This document shows, in pieces, positions 56,259 through 64,000 of a stretch of DNA of 64,000 nucleotides. Below the pieces are notes generated by a model, which saw only the letters and a program-made list of their open reading frames with translations, was not told the origin of the DNA and searched no databases. A program made the position numbers and the translations under genes. This DNA comes from Evansella clarkii (lineage in GTDB: Bacteria; Bacillota; Bacilli; Bacillales; Salisediminibacteriaceae): assembly GCF_002019695.1 (NCBI RefSeq), contig NZ_KV917376.1, positions 3,784,361 to 3,848,360 of the forward strand, in the 5' to 3' direction. Each line of letters opens with the position of its first letter. Position 1 is the first letter of the stretch.

Positions 56259-56492
56259 TTAAAACTCGGTCTGAACATATGCTAAAACCATGCCTGGTAT
56301 CACATCTTCTCCCTCGCACACTTCAATAGAATGAATATAACCATATATCCCGAACGATATATATTCAATATTCCCTTCTAACGTGTGTATAGAAAACAGC
56401 TGTTCTCCCTCATTTATTCGGCTGCCTTTTTCAATATAAATTTCAGCTATCTGACCATAATATGGACTGATGATTAATTCTTTGTAGTTCAC
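56259..56492 (-). CDS. Biotinyl/lipoyl-like single-domain protein without the attachment lysine
   Basis: 77 residues, GTG 56492 behind AAGGGGAAAA. It has the barrel-sandwich pattern of lipoyl/biotinyl domains: IISPYYGQIAEIYIEKGSRI, then NEGEQLFSIHTLEGNIEYIS and GYIHSIEVCEGEDVIPGMVL. At the hairpin where the modified lysine normally sits (EAMKM or DK) it reads TLEGN, so it should not carry biotin or lipoate. It lies 34 bases behind the NhaC gene, probably co-transcribed, perhaps as a small partner of the transporter or an enzyme (inference). Confidence 0.65.
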   Translation of the reverse strand: MNYKELIISPYYGQIAEIYIEKGSRINEGEQLFSIHTLEGNIEYISFGIYGYIHSIEVCEGEDVIPGMVLAYVQTEF

Positions 56493-56525
56493 CGTCTTTT
56501 TCCCCTTCCACTATTGGCTCAGCAT

Positions 56526-57968
56526 CTATGCTTTTAACCGGTCATCCGCTGCAATTTCAGCAGCAGCCGCTGGTTTGGCCGGCAAGTACTCGATCTTGTA
56601 ATTCAAATAGCCATAAATGATTGCGATAATCGGACTGAGAATACATAAAAAAGCGAAAGGCGCATAACTAAATGCTGATACACCTAATGTCCCGAACATG
56701 AACGCACCGCATGTGTTCCACGGAACGAGAGGTGATGTCATCGTTCCTGCATCTTCAATCGTCCTGGAAAGGTTTTTCGGGTGAAGATTTTTATTTTCAT
56801 ACGCTTTTGAGTACATCCGTCCCGGGAGAATGATTGCCAGATACTGATCGCAGGCTATAATATTAGCCGCGATACAAGTTGCAACGGTTGACGCTATTAA
56901 ACTGCCAGTACTTTTTGCAAATTTCAGCAGAGCTAACACGATCGCTTCCAGTATCCCTGCTTTTTCAAGAATTCCCCCGAAACTCATTGCGATTAAAATT
57001 AAGGCAACTGTGTACATCATGCTTTCCATCCCGCCATTATTCAACAGGTTGTCTACTACACTGACGCCGATATCGCTCGCAAACCCGTAATACATTACAT
57101 TGAAAGCATCTCCTGCAGCCATCCCCTGGAAGCCAATAGAGAATACAACACCAATCAGGGACCCGATCAAGAGCCCGGGAATTGCAGGCATCCGAAACAT
57201 CATCATGATAATGACTGCAGCCGGGGCGATCAGGAGCCACGGTGTGATAAGAAAAATATCGTTTAACTGACTTTGCAGCTGCTGCACTTCGCCGATGTTT
57301 GACTGCACGTTTGTAAACCTGAGGCCAATAATCGTATACAATACTAACGCGATTGCAAGAGCAGGGACAGTAGTGTACATCATATGCTTTATATGTTCAA
57401 ATAACTCTGCCCCAGTTATACCTGGTGCCATATTTGTCGTTTCAGATAAAGGGGACACTTTATCGCCAAAATAGACCCCGGATATGACCGCCCCTGCAAC
57501 CATTGCCGTATTCATGCCTAGCCCCTCGCCAATACCCATGATCGCAATCCCGATAGTACCTGCGGCGGTCCAGGCATTTCCCGAGGCTAATGCTACGACA
57601 CAGCAGATGGCACATGCACTCACGAGAAAATACGTTGGAGACAGCAGTTCCAAACCATAATAAATCATCGTAGGCACAATTCCCCCGGCAATCCAGGAAC
57701 CGATAATAGCACCTATTACTAACAAAATAATGATCGCCTGCAAAGAGAGCCGGATCGTGTTAAGAAAGGAAACTTCAATTTCCTTCCATGAAAAACCGAG
57801 CCACATGGCAACAATCGTGGCAACGACACCGCTTATTAGCAATGGAATATGTGCATCCAGGTCAAGTACAGCGATCCCTATGTAAAGTGAAACAATCATG
57901 AAGACTATTGGAATCATTGCAACCATTAAAGTTGGTTTTCTGACGTTAATTTCCGTATTTTCTTTCAT
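56526..57968 (-). CDS. nhaC: NhaC-family Na+/H+ antiporter-type transporter
   Basis: 480 residues, about 12 TM segments; ATG 57968 behind GGGGAG. Family signatures: ASGNAWTAAGTIGIAIMGIG, GAVISGVYFGDKVSPLSETT (the NhaC core with acidic residues in the membrane), NNGGMESMMYTVALILIAMS and TIEDAGTMTSPLVPWNTCGA. Relatives include Na+/H+ and malate/lactate antiporters. A near-perfect sigma-54 promoter precedes it, so it is expected to be induced with the catabolic cluster and to import or exchange an organic acid or amino acid rather than to run constitutively. Confidence 0.88.
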   Translation of the reverse strand: MKENTEINVRKPTLMVAMIPIVFMIVSLYIGIAVLDLDAHIPLLISGVVATIVAMWLGFSWKEIEVSFLNTIRLSLQAIIILLVIGAIIGSWIAGGIVPTMIYYGLELLSPTYFLVSACAICCVVALASGNAWTAAGTIGIAIMGIGEGLGMNTAMVAGAVISGVYFGDKVSPLSETTNMAPGITGAELFEHIKHMMYTTVPALAIALVLYTIIGLRFTNVQSNIGEVQQLQSQLNDIFLITPWLLIAPAAVIIMMMFRMPAIPGLLIGSLIGVVFSIGFQGMAAGDAFNVMYYGFASDIGVSVVDNLLNNGGMESMMYTVALILIAMSFGGILEKAGILEAIVLALLKFAKSTGSLIASTVATCIAANIIACDQYLAIILPGRMYSKAYENKNLHPKNLSRTIEDAGTMTSPLVPWNTCGAFMFGTLGVSAFSYAPFAFLCILSPIIAIIYGYLNYKIEYLPAKPAAAAEIAADDRLKA

Positions 57969-58035
57969 ACATAATACTCCCCTTTCTACTTTTCCATTTC
58001 AGCCTTTCACATATGGCTTCTGTTCTTAATTATGT

Positions 58036-58051
58036 TGCAAGTTCCATGCCA
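58036..58051 (-). promoter_or_regulatory. Sigma-54 (-24/-12) promoter of nhaC
   Basis: The minus strand reads TGGCATGGAACTTGCA: TGGCA, then N6, then TTGCA, the same spacing and -24 box as the promoter at 53401-53416. It lies 68 bases upstream of the nhaC start. Confidence 0.85.
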
Positions 58052-58146
58052 ACTATGAACAGGCTGTATTCTTACTTTTCTGAAAATAGGGAGCGGATTT
58101 TTTACCCACTTTTGCATAATTAATTTATATATTCATAATTGATAGT

Positions 58147-58290
58147 GGGACAGAGAGACAGGTATACTGTCCCGCCCCACCAATAAACCCCGTGGAACAC
58201 CATACCTGTCCCCTTGCCCCACGACACAGTTCGACAAAAACCGGGTGGTGACAGGCACTTGTCAAACGGGTGGCACCCGTCGAAACAGGC
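58147..58290. repeat. Repeat-rich intergenic segment
   Basis: Contains GGGACAG/CTGTCCC (58147-58153, 58167-58173), the CACCATACCTGTCCCCTTG motif (58198-58216, shared with 43932-43950 except one base), a GGGTGGTGACAGGCAC unit, and a GGGTGGCACCC palindrome. These GGTG/CACC, 'CAGGCACC' units recur at 61541-61570, 62086-62102 and at the end of the window. Interspersed intergenic repeats, no gene. Confidence 0.55.
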
Positions 58291-58374
58291 ACCTATTTTC
58301 ATCACTGATGATTGTACAAAGTATATACTATAGCAAGGAATTTTCCACTGATAATTGATGAAAGGATGACGATG

Positions 58375-58938
58375 ATGCCTGCCAAAAAAACAGTTCATTT
58401 AGACGACCTTATTAAACTTCCAAAAATGGATGCGGATACGGATATTAAAGACCTCATTAATGCTGTTTTAGACGACAAAAAACTAATCGGCCTGACAAAG
58501 AAGGTCATGACAGAACAAACAAATGCATTAAGTTTTATTAAATCATTGAGTGAATTCGTCACTCTCCGCCTGAATCTGCCTACGAAGGATGACGTTGCCA
58601 ATATCGCTAAACTAAATATCCAGGTAGAGGAAAAGATTGATTCACTGGAAGAAAAATTCGCGATGCTCGCTGACAGGTTCCAAGATATGCCTGAAGCTGC
58701 CGACTATGATGGTGAAAGTGATTCGGAGGAAATTTCGGCAGATATATATGAAGATGCAGCCACAGATGAGGACCAGGACGATGAACTGTCATTTGACCAC
58801 AAAAACGAACGCACCACAGAAATCGACCCGCTGAAACAGTTCCGAAGGGATTTAATTCTGAGATCTTTCAACCTTCAGGAGCAGGACCTGTCCAACCTGA
58901 CTGAATCCCTCTTCAAAAGGCTGAATAAAGTTGAGTGA
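58375..58938 (+). CDS. phaR: PHA synthase subunit PhaR (class IV)
   Basis: 187 residues; the second of two adjacent ATGs, 58375, lies 8 bases after AAAGGA. It is a small acidic helical protein with MPAKKTVHLDDLIKLPKMDA at the N-terminus, a central heptad-rich LNIQVEEKIDSLEEKFAMLA and an Asp/Glu-rich linker before the C-terminal KQFRRDLILRSFNLQEQDLS. Size and place, overlapping phaC, fit PhaR, the non-catalytic partner of class IV polyhydroxyalkanoate synthases known from Bacillus. The first 21 codons of the open frame before the ATGs are unlikely to be used. Confidence 0.72.
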   Translation: MPAKKTVHLDDLIKLPKMDADTDIKDLINAVLDDKKLIGLTKKVMTEQTNALSFIKSLSEFVTLRLNLPTKDDVANIAKLNIQVEEKIDSLEEKFAMLADRFQDMPEAADYDGESDSEEISADIYEDAATDEDQDDELSFDHKNERTTEIDPLKQFRRDLILRSFNLQEQDLSNLTESLFKRLNKVE

Positions 58939-59956
58939 CAAGCCGTCGGGAAACAACCGGGAACGTGATTTTTCCCATCCACTGACAGGGTCCTCTTCCG
59001 GTTCAACTTCGAGAGAACCTGTCTGGAAAAAGAATAAATCAACCCTCTGGCATTATCCGCCAAAACTAAGGAAATATCGTACTCCTTTGTTTTTAATCTA
59101 CTCATTATTAAATAAACCTGCCATACTTGATCTTTCTCCTGAAATGAGTATGATAAATGCTTTTACAAGAGAGGGTTATGACGTGTATTTGCTGGATTTC
59201 GGCACACTCGGCTATGAAGATAAAGACCTCACCCTCGATGACTATATAAAAAAGCATATCCAAAAAGGTGTCAGAAGAGCTTTGCTTCATTCAAAAGCAG
59301 ATGAGATCAGCGTCCTCGGTTACTGTATGGGTGGAACATTAGCTGCTATTTATGCTGCTGTTGCGGAAGAACCGGTTAAAAATCTTGTCCTCTTTGCTCC
59401 GCCAATCGATTTTAAAGAGAGTATTAAATGGAAAAAGTGGGATCGTGCTTTTAAAAATAACACTCTGCCAGTGGATGAGCTTATCGATGCATTGGAATTC
59501 ATCCCTGCCAGCGGTGTGAAATCATTTATCAAAACACTTACTCTGCCAATGACAGTTACCTCTTACCTGTCTCTTCTAAAACGGGCCGGCGACGAAAACT
59601 ACATGAAAAAATGGTCCAGTATAAACAACTGGGCAAATGACCATGTCCCTTTCTCAGGGGCGGCTTTGAAAAAAATCATCTATGACCTGTATATCGATAA
59701 TAAACTAATGAACGACCAGTTAATGATAGATAATGAAACAGTTAAACTATCAAACATTAAATCCAGCCTCCTCATCGTTTCGGCATTAGATGATGAACTG
59801 GTTCCTCCTAAGATGAGCAAACCAATTATGGATAATACTGGAAGTGAAGACAAACTTTTTAAAACAGTCAGGGGCGGCCACGTAACTATAGCCGTAAAAG
59901 GAAAACTTCCGGATTTTCTGATTAACTGGCTTCATGATCGATCTTCACCAATTTAA
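58931..59956 (+). CDS. phaC: Class III/IV polyhydroxyalkanoate synthase PhaC
   Basis: 341 residues; TTG 58931 overlaps the phaR stop by 8 bases, so the genes are coupled. PhaC alpha/beta-hydrolase motifs: the GYCMGG lipase-like box with nucleophile Cys132, SALDDELVPPKMS with the Asp near 287-288, and GGHVTIAVKG with His317. The spacing matches Bacillus PhaC (about 362 residues). It polymerises 3-hydroxyacyl-CoA into storage granules together with PhaR. Confidence 0.9.
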   Translation: MSDKPSGNNRERDFSHPLTGSSSGSTSREPVWKKNKSTLWHYPPKLRKYRTPLFLIYSLLNKPAILDLSPEMSMINAFTREGYDVYLLDFGTLGYEDKDLTLDDYIKKHIQKGVRRALLHSKADEISVLGYCMGGTLAAIYAAVAEEPVKNLVLFAPPIDFKESIKWKKWDRAFKNNTLPVDELIDALEFIPASGVKSFIKTLTLPMTVTSYLSLLKRAGDENYMKKWSSINNWANDHVPFSGAALKKIIYDLYIDNKLMNDQLMIDNETVKLSNIKSSLLIVSALDDELVPPKMSKPIMDNTGSEDKLFKTVRGGHVTIAVKGKLPDFLINWLHDRSSPI

Positions 59957-59975
59957 AAACTTTCATTTATTCCAG

Positions 59976-60031
59976 GCAGCGTGCGGACACGGTTTTTTTA
60001 GCCGAAGCGTCCGTGCTGCCGCCTCTTTTTT
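59976..60031 (+). terminator. Rho-independent terminator after phaC
   Basis: GCAGC-GTG-CGGAC (59976-59988) pairs with GTCCG-T-GCTGC (60009-60019) around a loop containing TTTTTTTA, followed by CTCTTTTTT. It begins 20 bases after the phaC stop. Confidence 0.7.
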
Positions 60032-60120
60032 CTATCATCCGCAAAGGTACAAGCTTAATGTCAAAGCTTTCATATGATATTAACAGCTTGGCAGCTATTA
60101 GAGAAAAGGAGGCAAATGAC

Positions 60121-61497
60121 GTGAATAAAGATAGAACACCAAGGGGGAAACAATCCAGGAAGCCCCCTAAGCCCCCTGGTCCGAAAGAAAAACTCTTTAC
60201 CGGAAGCCTTCATGCGTTTCAATCTCATCCCCTCAAATTTCTTACTGAACTCTCTGAAAAATACGGTAAAGTTTCCAGTTTCCGATTCGGTCCTTTTCAA
60301 AATGTTTTTCTTGTAAATGACCCGGATTTAATAAAAGAGATTCTCGTTACGAAACAACGCTCGTTTATCAAATCGAGAGATATACAATCGTTAAAAACTA
60401 TCGTTGGAAACGGTCTTTTAACGAGTGAAAAAGATTTCCACCTTAAGCAAAGAAGAATGATACAGCCTGCTTTTAAAAAAACACATATCACATCGTACGC
60501 TGAGGACATGATTAATACAACGGACACGTATATTTCCCGGTGGGGAACTATGGAAGAACGGCTCGTATCAGATGATATGATGAATATAGCTCTTGGAATT
60601 ATCAGCAAAACAATGTTTAGTATGGAATTTGACGAAGGTGCCTCCATCATTGGCGAACCTATGGAGGAAGTAATGAATACAGCAGTGAGAAGAATGCGTT
60701 CACTTCTTCCCCTTCCCCTCTGGGTGCCAGTGGAAAAAAACCGGAAATTTAAGGAGGCAGTGAAGGATTTAGACGAAGTGCTTTTTCGTCTGATCGGCGA
60801 AAGAAAGCAGGAAGATGCTGAGCATGAAGATTTACTCGGCGTCTTAATGAGGGCAAAAGATGAAACAGACGGGTTAAAAATGGACGACTCCCAGCTGCGG
60901 GATGAACTGATGACGATTTTCCTTGCCGGCCATGAAACAACAGCAAATGCGTTAACATGGACGCTGCATCTCCTGTCCCAGCATCCGGAGATACAAAATG
61001 AGTTATACGAGGAAATTGCTGAAGTTACTGGTGGCGGGCCTGTTAAACCGGAACATTTCAGCAGACTGGTCTGCACCCAAAATGTCATTTCTGAGTCTTT
61101 ACGCCTTTACCCTCCTGCATATGTTATTGGCAGACAGGCCGATGAAGATACTGAGATTGGCGGCTATCCTGTTAAAAAAGGCGACATGATTTTAATAAGC
61201 CAGTATGTGATGCACAGAAATCCGTTGTATTACGAAGACCCTGATGAATTTAGACCTGATCGATTTAAAAATGACTTTCTTAAAACGATACCTGCTTACG
61301 CTTATTTTCCATTCGGAGGCGGACCACGGGTATGTATTGGCAACCACTTTGCTTTTATGGAAGCGGTGCTTGTACTTGCCTGCCTTGCCCGGCAGTTTAA
61401 GTTCAGTTCCCCGCCTGGCCAGCAGGAAATAAAAGCCCAGCCACTGATCACACTCCGCCCGAAACACGGCCTCCGGTTAATAGTGGAGAAAAGGTAA
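60121..61497 (+). CDS. Cytochrome P450
   Basis: 458 residues. GTG 60121 has AGGAGG 8 bases upstream, which decides the start; the frame is open about 36 codons further. The N-terminal half begins with a basic, proline-rich PPKPPGP region. Typical P450 landmarks: I-helix LAGHETTANAL (Gly270-Thr274), K-helix ESLRLYPP, and heme loop FPFGGGPRVCIG with Cys405 as axial ligand. No TM anchor or reductase domain is visible, so it needs separate electron-transfer partners. Substrate unknown; similar enzymes hydroxylate fatty acids or terpenoids. Confidence 0.92.
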   Translation: MNKDRTPRGKQSRKPPKPPGPKEKLFTGSLHAFQSHPLKFLTELSEKYGKVSSFRFGPFQNVFLVNDPDLIKEILVTKQRSFIKSRDIQSLKTIVGNGLLTSEKDFHLKQRRMIQPAFKKTHITSYAEDMINTTDTYISRWGTMEERLVSDDMMNIALGIISKTMFSMEFDEGASIIGEPMEEVMNTAVRRMRSLLPLPLWVPVEKNRKFKEAVKDLDEVLFRLIGERKQEDAEHEDLLGVLMRAKDETDGLKMDDSQLRDELMTIFLAGHETTANALTWTLHLLSQHPEIQNELYEEIAEVTGGGPVKPEHFSRLVCTQNVISESLRLYPPAYVIGRQADEDTEIGGYPVKKGDMILISQYVMHRNPLYYEDPDEFRPDRFKNDFLKTIPAYAYFPFGGGPRVCIGNHFAFMEAVLVLACLARQFKFSSPPGQQEIKAQPLITLRPKHGLRLIVEKR

Positions 61498-61522
61498 AGA
61501 GGGACGTGTATAGCGTTCCTCT
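61498..61522 (+). terminator. Hairpin after the P450 gene
   Basis: AGAGGGACG (61498-61506) and CGTTCCTCT (61514-61522) form a 9-bp stem (one G-U), starting right at the stop codon. The T-run is short. A second perfect hairpin, CACCACCCG/CGGGTGGTG (61541-61570), follows. Confidence 0.5.
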
Positions 61523-61540
61523 CTCAATAATTTGTTAAGT

Positions 61541-61570
61541 CACCACCCGTACCAGATTATTCGGGTGGTG
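61541..61570. repeat. Hairpin of the CGGGTGGTG repeat family
   Basis: CACCACCCG (61541-61549) and CGGGTGGTG (61562-61570), perfect 9-bp stem. Its right half with flank (AGATTATTCGGGTGGTG) is repeated identically at 62086-62102. Probably a terminator or a repeat unit. Confidence 0.5.
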
Positions 61571-61618
61571 CTATTTAATTGGGTCACGCTCTGGAAAATT
61601 AAGAGCCGTTACTTTACT

Positions 61619-61918
61619 TTATTTAATATCTTTTGGGGTTAGCTTAAGGGTGTATGTTCTCAGGAGTATAAAACCAAATCCTATTATAAAAGCGTAGGCA
61701 GCACCTTCCCACCATAAAGACCAGTCAGGTACAATATCTCTTAGAAAAGAATGGCCCAGTATAATTATAAGCCCTGTGAATAGCACATATTTATTATTGC
61801 GGTATCTTGTTTTACAGTTTTTACATATAAAATACCGCCCGGTAAAAAAACTGATAAATATATCCCTTCTTGTAAAAGGCTCCCCGCATTTGATGCAAGC
61901 CGGAATTTTTGTCTCCAT
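61619..61918 (-). CDS. Small zinc-ribbon membrane protein
   Basis: 99 residues; ATG 61918 with GAGGGAG about 9 bases upstream. Two cysteine pairs (ACIKCGEP near residue 9 and ICKNCKTRY near 32) form a zinc ribbon, followed by two TM helices (YVLFTGLIIILGHSFL and AAYAFIIGFGFILLRTYTL). This layout is known from TIGR04104-type small Bacillus proteins of unknown function. Single gene; no context clue. Confidence 0.65.
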   Translation of the reverse strand: METKIPACIKCGEPFTRRDIFISFFTGRYFICKNCKTRYRNNKYVLFTGLIIILGHSFLRDIVPDWSLWWEGAAYAFIIGFGFILLRTYTLKLTPKDIK

Positions 61919-62209
61919 ATTGACGGCTCCCTCTTCTATTTTATTTACTGTAATTATACCTCAAGCCCCAGTCTGCGTATTGAGACTAAGGGCTTGAAGA
62001 TAGTGAAAATAATGTCTTGTTGTAGTTGGAGAGCAGCCATCAAACAGAGGCTGACTTATGTCGAAAAATCCTGTTCCGTGAAACAAGATTATTCGGGTGG
62101 TGACAGCGTACTATGTCAATTAGTTTTTTCTTGTTTTTGCGTAATCCAAATAACCTTACGTAAAAATATACAAAAAATACCATTAAGCAACTGACAGAAA
62201 GCTTTATAG
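61919..62209. other. Intergenic region between small membrane protein and structured region
   Basis: No gene is supported. It holds the second copy of AGATTATTCGGGTGGTG (62086-62102). The rest is AT-rich and unrecognised; it may include an end of the IS element. Confidence 0.4.
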
Positions 62210-62406
62210 ATGAGTCTCACTCTTCTCGGACTTGAATAGAACACTACCTCGTTTCAATACTACAGGGATACAGCCTGGTTAGTTCAGGTTTCGTTGTCAT
62301 AACGTACAATTCGCATTTGTAGGACGAGGTAAATCATGCTGTCACTCGAGGTCTATGCCTCCGGCACCGAGTCGATTTTCCCTCAGCCCCAGAGGAGGAG
62401 ACTCAT
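62210..62406 (-). ncRNA. Candidate structured RNA next to the IS110 transposase (bridge-RNA-like)
   Basis: Nested perfect inverted repeats: ATGAGTCTC (62210-62218) with GAGACTCAT (62398-62406) closes the region; inside are TACCTCGT (62245-62252) with ACGAGGTA (62324-62331), and ACTCG (62344-62348) with CGAGT (62368-62372). The region is non-coding, GC-richer than its flanks and lies 33 bases past the transposase stop. In the IS1111 branch of IS110 elements, the bridge RNA lies on this downstream side; in the IS110 branch it lies upstream. The strand is assumed to follow the transposase. It could also be an unrelated regulatory RNA or a terminal structure. Confidence 0.4.
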
Positions 62407-62438
62407 ATTTTATTAGTAAGAATCAAATTATCATAATT

Positions 62439-63848
62439 TTATGCTGCACTAATCAATTGATAAAAATCCTTCATTTTTGTATGGCGTAACTTCTCTTTCA
62501 TCATCTTTAAATACTCATACGACTCATCTTTTGTTTCATAGACTATACGATTCTTAAGCATGGAAAAAGCAATACGAATGAACTTATTTCCTAAAGCTAT
62601 ATAGGCTTTCCTCTGATGTTTGCCACGATCTCGAAGTTTATTGTAATAGGAACGCAGATCCTTATTGTGTTGAGCTAAAGACTTGCCGATTGTATAAACA
62701 ATAAACCGAAGGTTCTTATTTCCCTGTTTCGAAATTTTTCCGTGAAACCCTTGCAGACCACCTGATTGGATGACAATAGGGTTGGTTCCTGCTTTCTTTA
62801 TAATTTGCCCAGCGTGCTCAAAGTTTGATAGGTCGCCAACTTCACTATAAAACTCTGCAGCTGTAATTACTCCGATTCCTGGAATGCTAAGCAGAAGCCT
62901 TCCGTCTGTCTCCAATAATACTTTCTCAATCTCTTTTTCTAAAACCTTTATATTTTCATTGAGGTACTCTATGTTCTGTAGAGCCATTTTAAGTAATAAT
63001 AACTCTGGACGTACGGTTTCTTTTGGCTTACATAGGCTCTCTCTGGCCACATATAAAAGATTCCTAATGGTTGAGTCTCTCAATTTCAAATTGTGCTTAA
63101 CAGAAAGGGCTCGAATACCCTCTTCATCCATAGAGAGTATGTCTTCCGGATGAGGGAAGTGCTTCATGAAAAACAGGGAGGATTTCCCCCAGAAGTCGCT
63201 GAATAACTCCACTTTAGTCGGGGTGTTTCCATTTACTAAAACATGACCTTGGAATTCGCGCCATATCTTATCCATCAGCGTTCGTATCTCTACTTTTACC
63301 CTCGATCTCTTACGAACTTCATTCCTGCGAGCTCTTGTCAATGTCAATAATTCCTGGTACTTTCCTTGCGGAAGTTTATTTTCTGTCCCCTTATTTTGAA
63401 TAATGACTTGCGCTATGGCATCCAGATCAAGGTCATCTGTTTTACTCCAATTTAGTGCTCCGGCCCTTTCTTCATAGGTTGTAGCTGCGTTAATAATGGT
63501 AACCACATATTTTAAGGCTTCTAATTCCCTTACTATATCCTCGTAGTAATGGCCAGTTGCTTCAATACCAACGAAAATACGCTTTGCCTCTACTTTGGCC
63601 TTGATCTTCTGTAGCTTTTCATGAAGGCTACTTATCCCTTTTTTATTGACTCCGAAAAACATAGGTTCTAATAAGACATCTCCAAAGTAATTACAGACCA
63701 TTACTTTCTGATAAAACTTCGCTGCATCAATCGAAACGATCAATACCTTCTCCAGGTCAATCCCTCTTAATTCAGCTCGGAATTGACTTCCTTTCTTTCC
63801 TCTAATATGATTAGAAGTGGATTTAGATTTTTTATACTTTCGCCCCAT
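62439..63848 (-). CDS. IS110-family transposase
   Basis: 469 residues from ATG 63848. The N-terminal RuvC-like DEDD domain shows IVSIDAAKFYQKVMV (first Asp near residue 41), GIEATGHYYEDIV, and SKTDDLDLDAIAQVI. The C-terminal Transposase_20 part has LSIPGIGVITAAEFYSEVGD and the serine region SGGLQGFHGKISKQGNKNLR. IS110 enzymes insert without clear inverted repeats and use an RNA guide. The protein is intact, so the element may be active. Confidence 0.9.
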   Translation of the reverse strand: MGRKYKKSKSTSNHIRGKKGSQFRAELRGIDLEKVLIVSIDAAKFYQKVMVCNYFGDVLLEPMFFGVNKKGISSLHEKLQKIKAKVEAKRIFVGIEATGHYYEDIVRELEALKYVVTIINAATTYEERAGALNWSKTDDLDLDAIAQVIIQNKGTENKLPQGKYQELLTLTRARRNEVRKRSRVKVEIRTLMDKIWREFQGHVLVNGNTPTKVELFSDFWGKSSLFFMKHFPHPEDILSMDEEGIRALSVKHNLKLRDSTIRNLLYVARESLCKPKETVRPELLLLKMALQNIEYLNENIKVLEKEIEKVLLETDGRLLLSIPGIGVITAAEFYSEVGDLSNFEHAGQIIKKAGTNPIVIQSGGLQGFHGKISKQGNKNLRFIVYTIGKSLAQHNKDLRSYYNKLRDRGKHQRKAYIALGNKFIRIAFSMLKNRIVYETKDESYEYLKMMKEKLRHTKMKDFYQLISAA

Positions 63849-64000
63849 GTGACTTCACTCTTTCTTTGTATAGGATGAGGCTTTCTTGTCAGGTAGCCTT
63901 ATCTTACTACACATAGTCGCTGGGGTCTTTTTTTATCCTCTTTTAACCTCCATTACATCGAAGATGATTCGACATTTATTATTTCATACACCAGGCACCG

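Larger units (their letters stand above)
62210..64000 (-). mobile_element. IS110-family insertion sequence (ends uncertain; right end may be cut by the window)
   Basis: Contains the transposase plus non-coding flanks. The 150 bases upstream of the transposase (63849-64000) include a GATAAGGCT ... AGCCTCATC hairpin, seen on the minus strand. The boundaries cannot be fixed without a second copy; the left limit given is the start of the inverted-repeat region. Confidence 0.5.

Noticed and set aside
58120..58398. Open frame of 92 codons on the minus strand
   Set aside because: It runs through repeat units and overlaps the phaR start; composition is unlike a protein and there is no ribosome site.
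60297..61088. 263-codon open frame on the minus strand within the P450 gene
   Set aside because: Antisense shadow of a clear P450; its translation is Ser/Pro-rich without motifs.

Overview
The window looks like the chromosome of a Bacillaceae bacterium. Supporting signs are strong GGAGG-type ribosome binding sites with many TTG and GTG starts, a ComK homologue, a class IV (PhaR/PhaC) polyhydroxyalkanoate synthase, a sigma-54 activator with an amino-acid-type catabolic cluster, NhaC-family antiporters that would suit a salt- or alkali-tolerant host, and intergenic repeats of a kind common in this family.

Layout. (1) 0.1-2.7 kb: a helix-turn-helix protein, a shortened ComK, an XRE regulator and a Nudix hydrolase. 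(2) 3.0-43.8 kb: a very dense defence island, mostly AT-rich and mostly on the minus strand. From left to right it holds an SRA-like/HNH type IV nuclease; two DUF2075 helicase genes (one nuclease-fused, one GIY-YIG-fused and broken by an in-frame stop) flanking a DUF6236 gene; a 20-kb block of BREX-type genes (SNF2 helicase, BrxA-like, PglZ, adenine methylase, BrxC/DUF6079-like ATPase, BrxF-like) directly behind DISARM core genes (drmB, drmA) and a DEAH helicase; a PLD-helicase; a SEFIR-domain protein with a small partner, flanked by direct repeats made from the end of a HIT gene; a PD-(D/E)XK protein; McrC and McrB (McrB apparently split by an in-frame stop); a possible nuclease of unknown family; and a NERD/UvrD-type helicase. 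(3) 44-58 kb: a catabolic region under sigma-54 control, with two class III aminotransferases, succinate-semialdehyde dehydrogenase-like enzyme, a C45 acyltransferase-like hydrolase, a YtcJ-like amidohydrolase, a GNAT protein, two NhaC-type transporters, a lipoyl-like miniprotein and a PAS/AAA+/Fis activator. Two near-perfect -24/-12 promoters flank the activator. (4) 58.3-64 kb: phaR-phaC, a cytochrome P450, a small zinc-ribbon membrane protein, a highly structured intergenic region and an IS110-family transposase.

How it works together. The main candidate for something unusual is the composite BREX/DISARM block at 9.1-29.1 kb. Hairpins that look like Rho-independent terminators divide it into three transcription units: DEAH helicase-drmA-drmB; brxF-brxC-methylase-pglZ-brxA; and the SNF2 helicase. 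It carries only one evident DNA methylase, so self/non-self marking would have to be shared if the modules act together. Around it lie three kinds of putative modification-dependent or orphan nuclease (HNH, McrBC, PD-(D/E)XK). In the metabolic part, the sigma-54 promoters and the single activator suggest co-induced uptake and degradation of an amide or omega-amino acid; the substrate cannot be read from the sequence.
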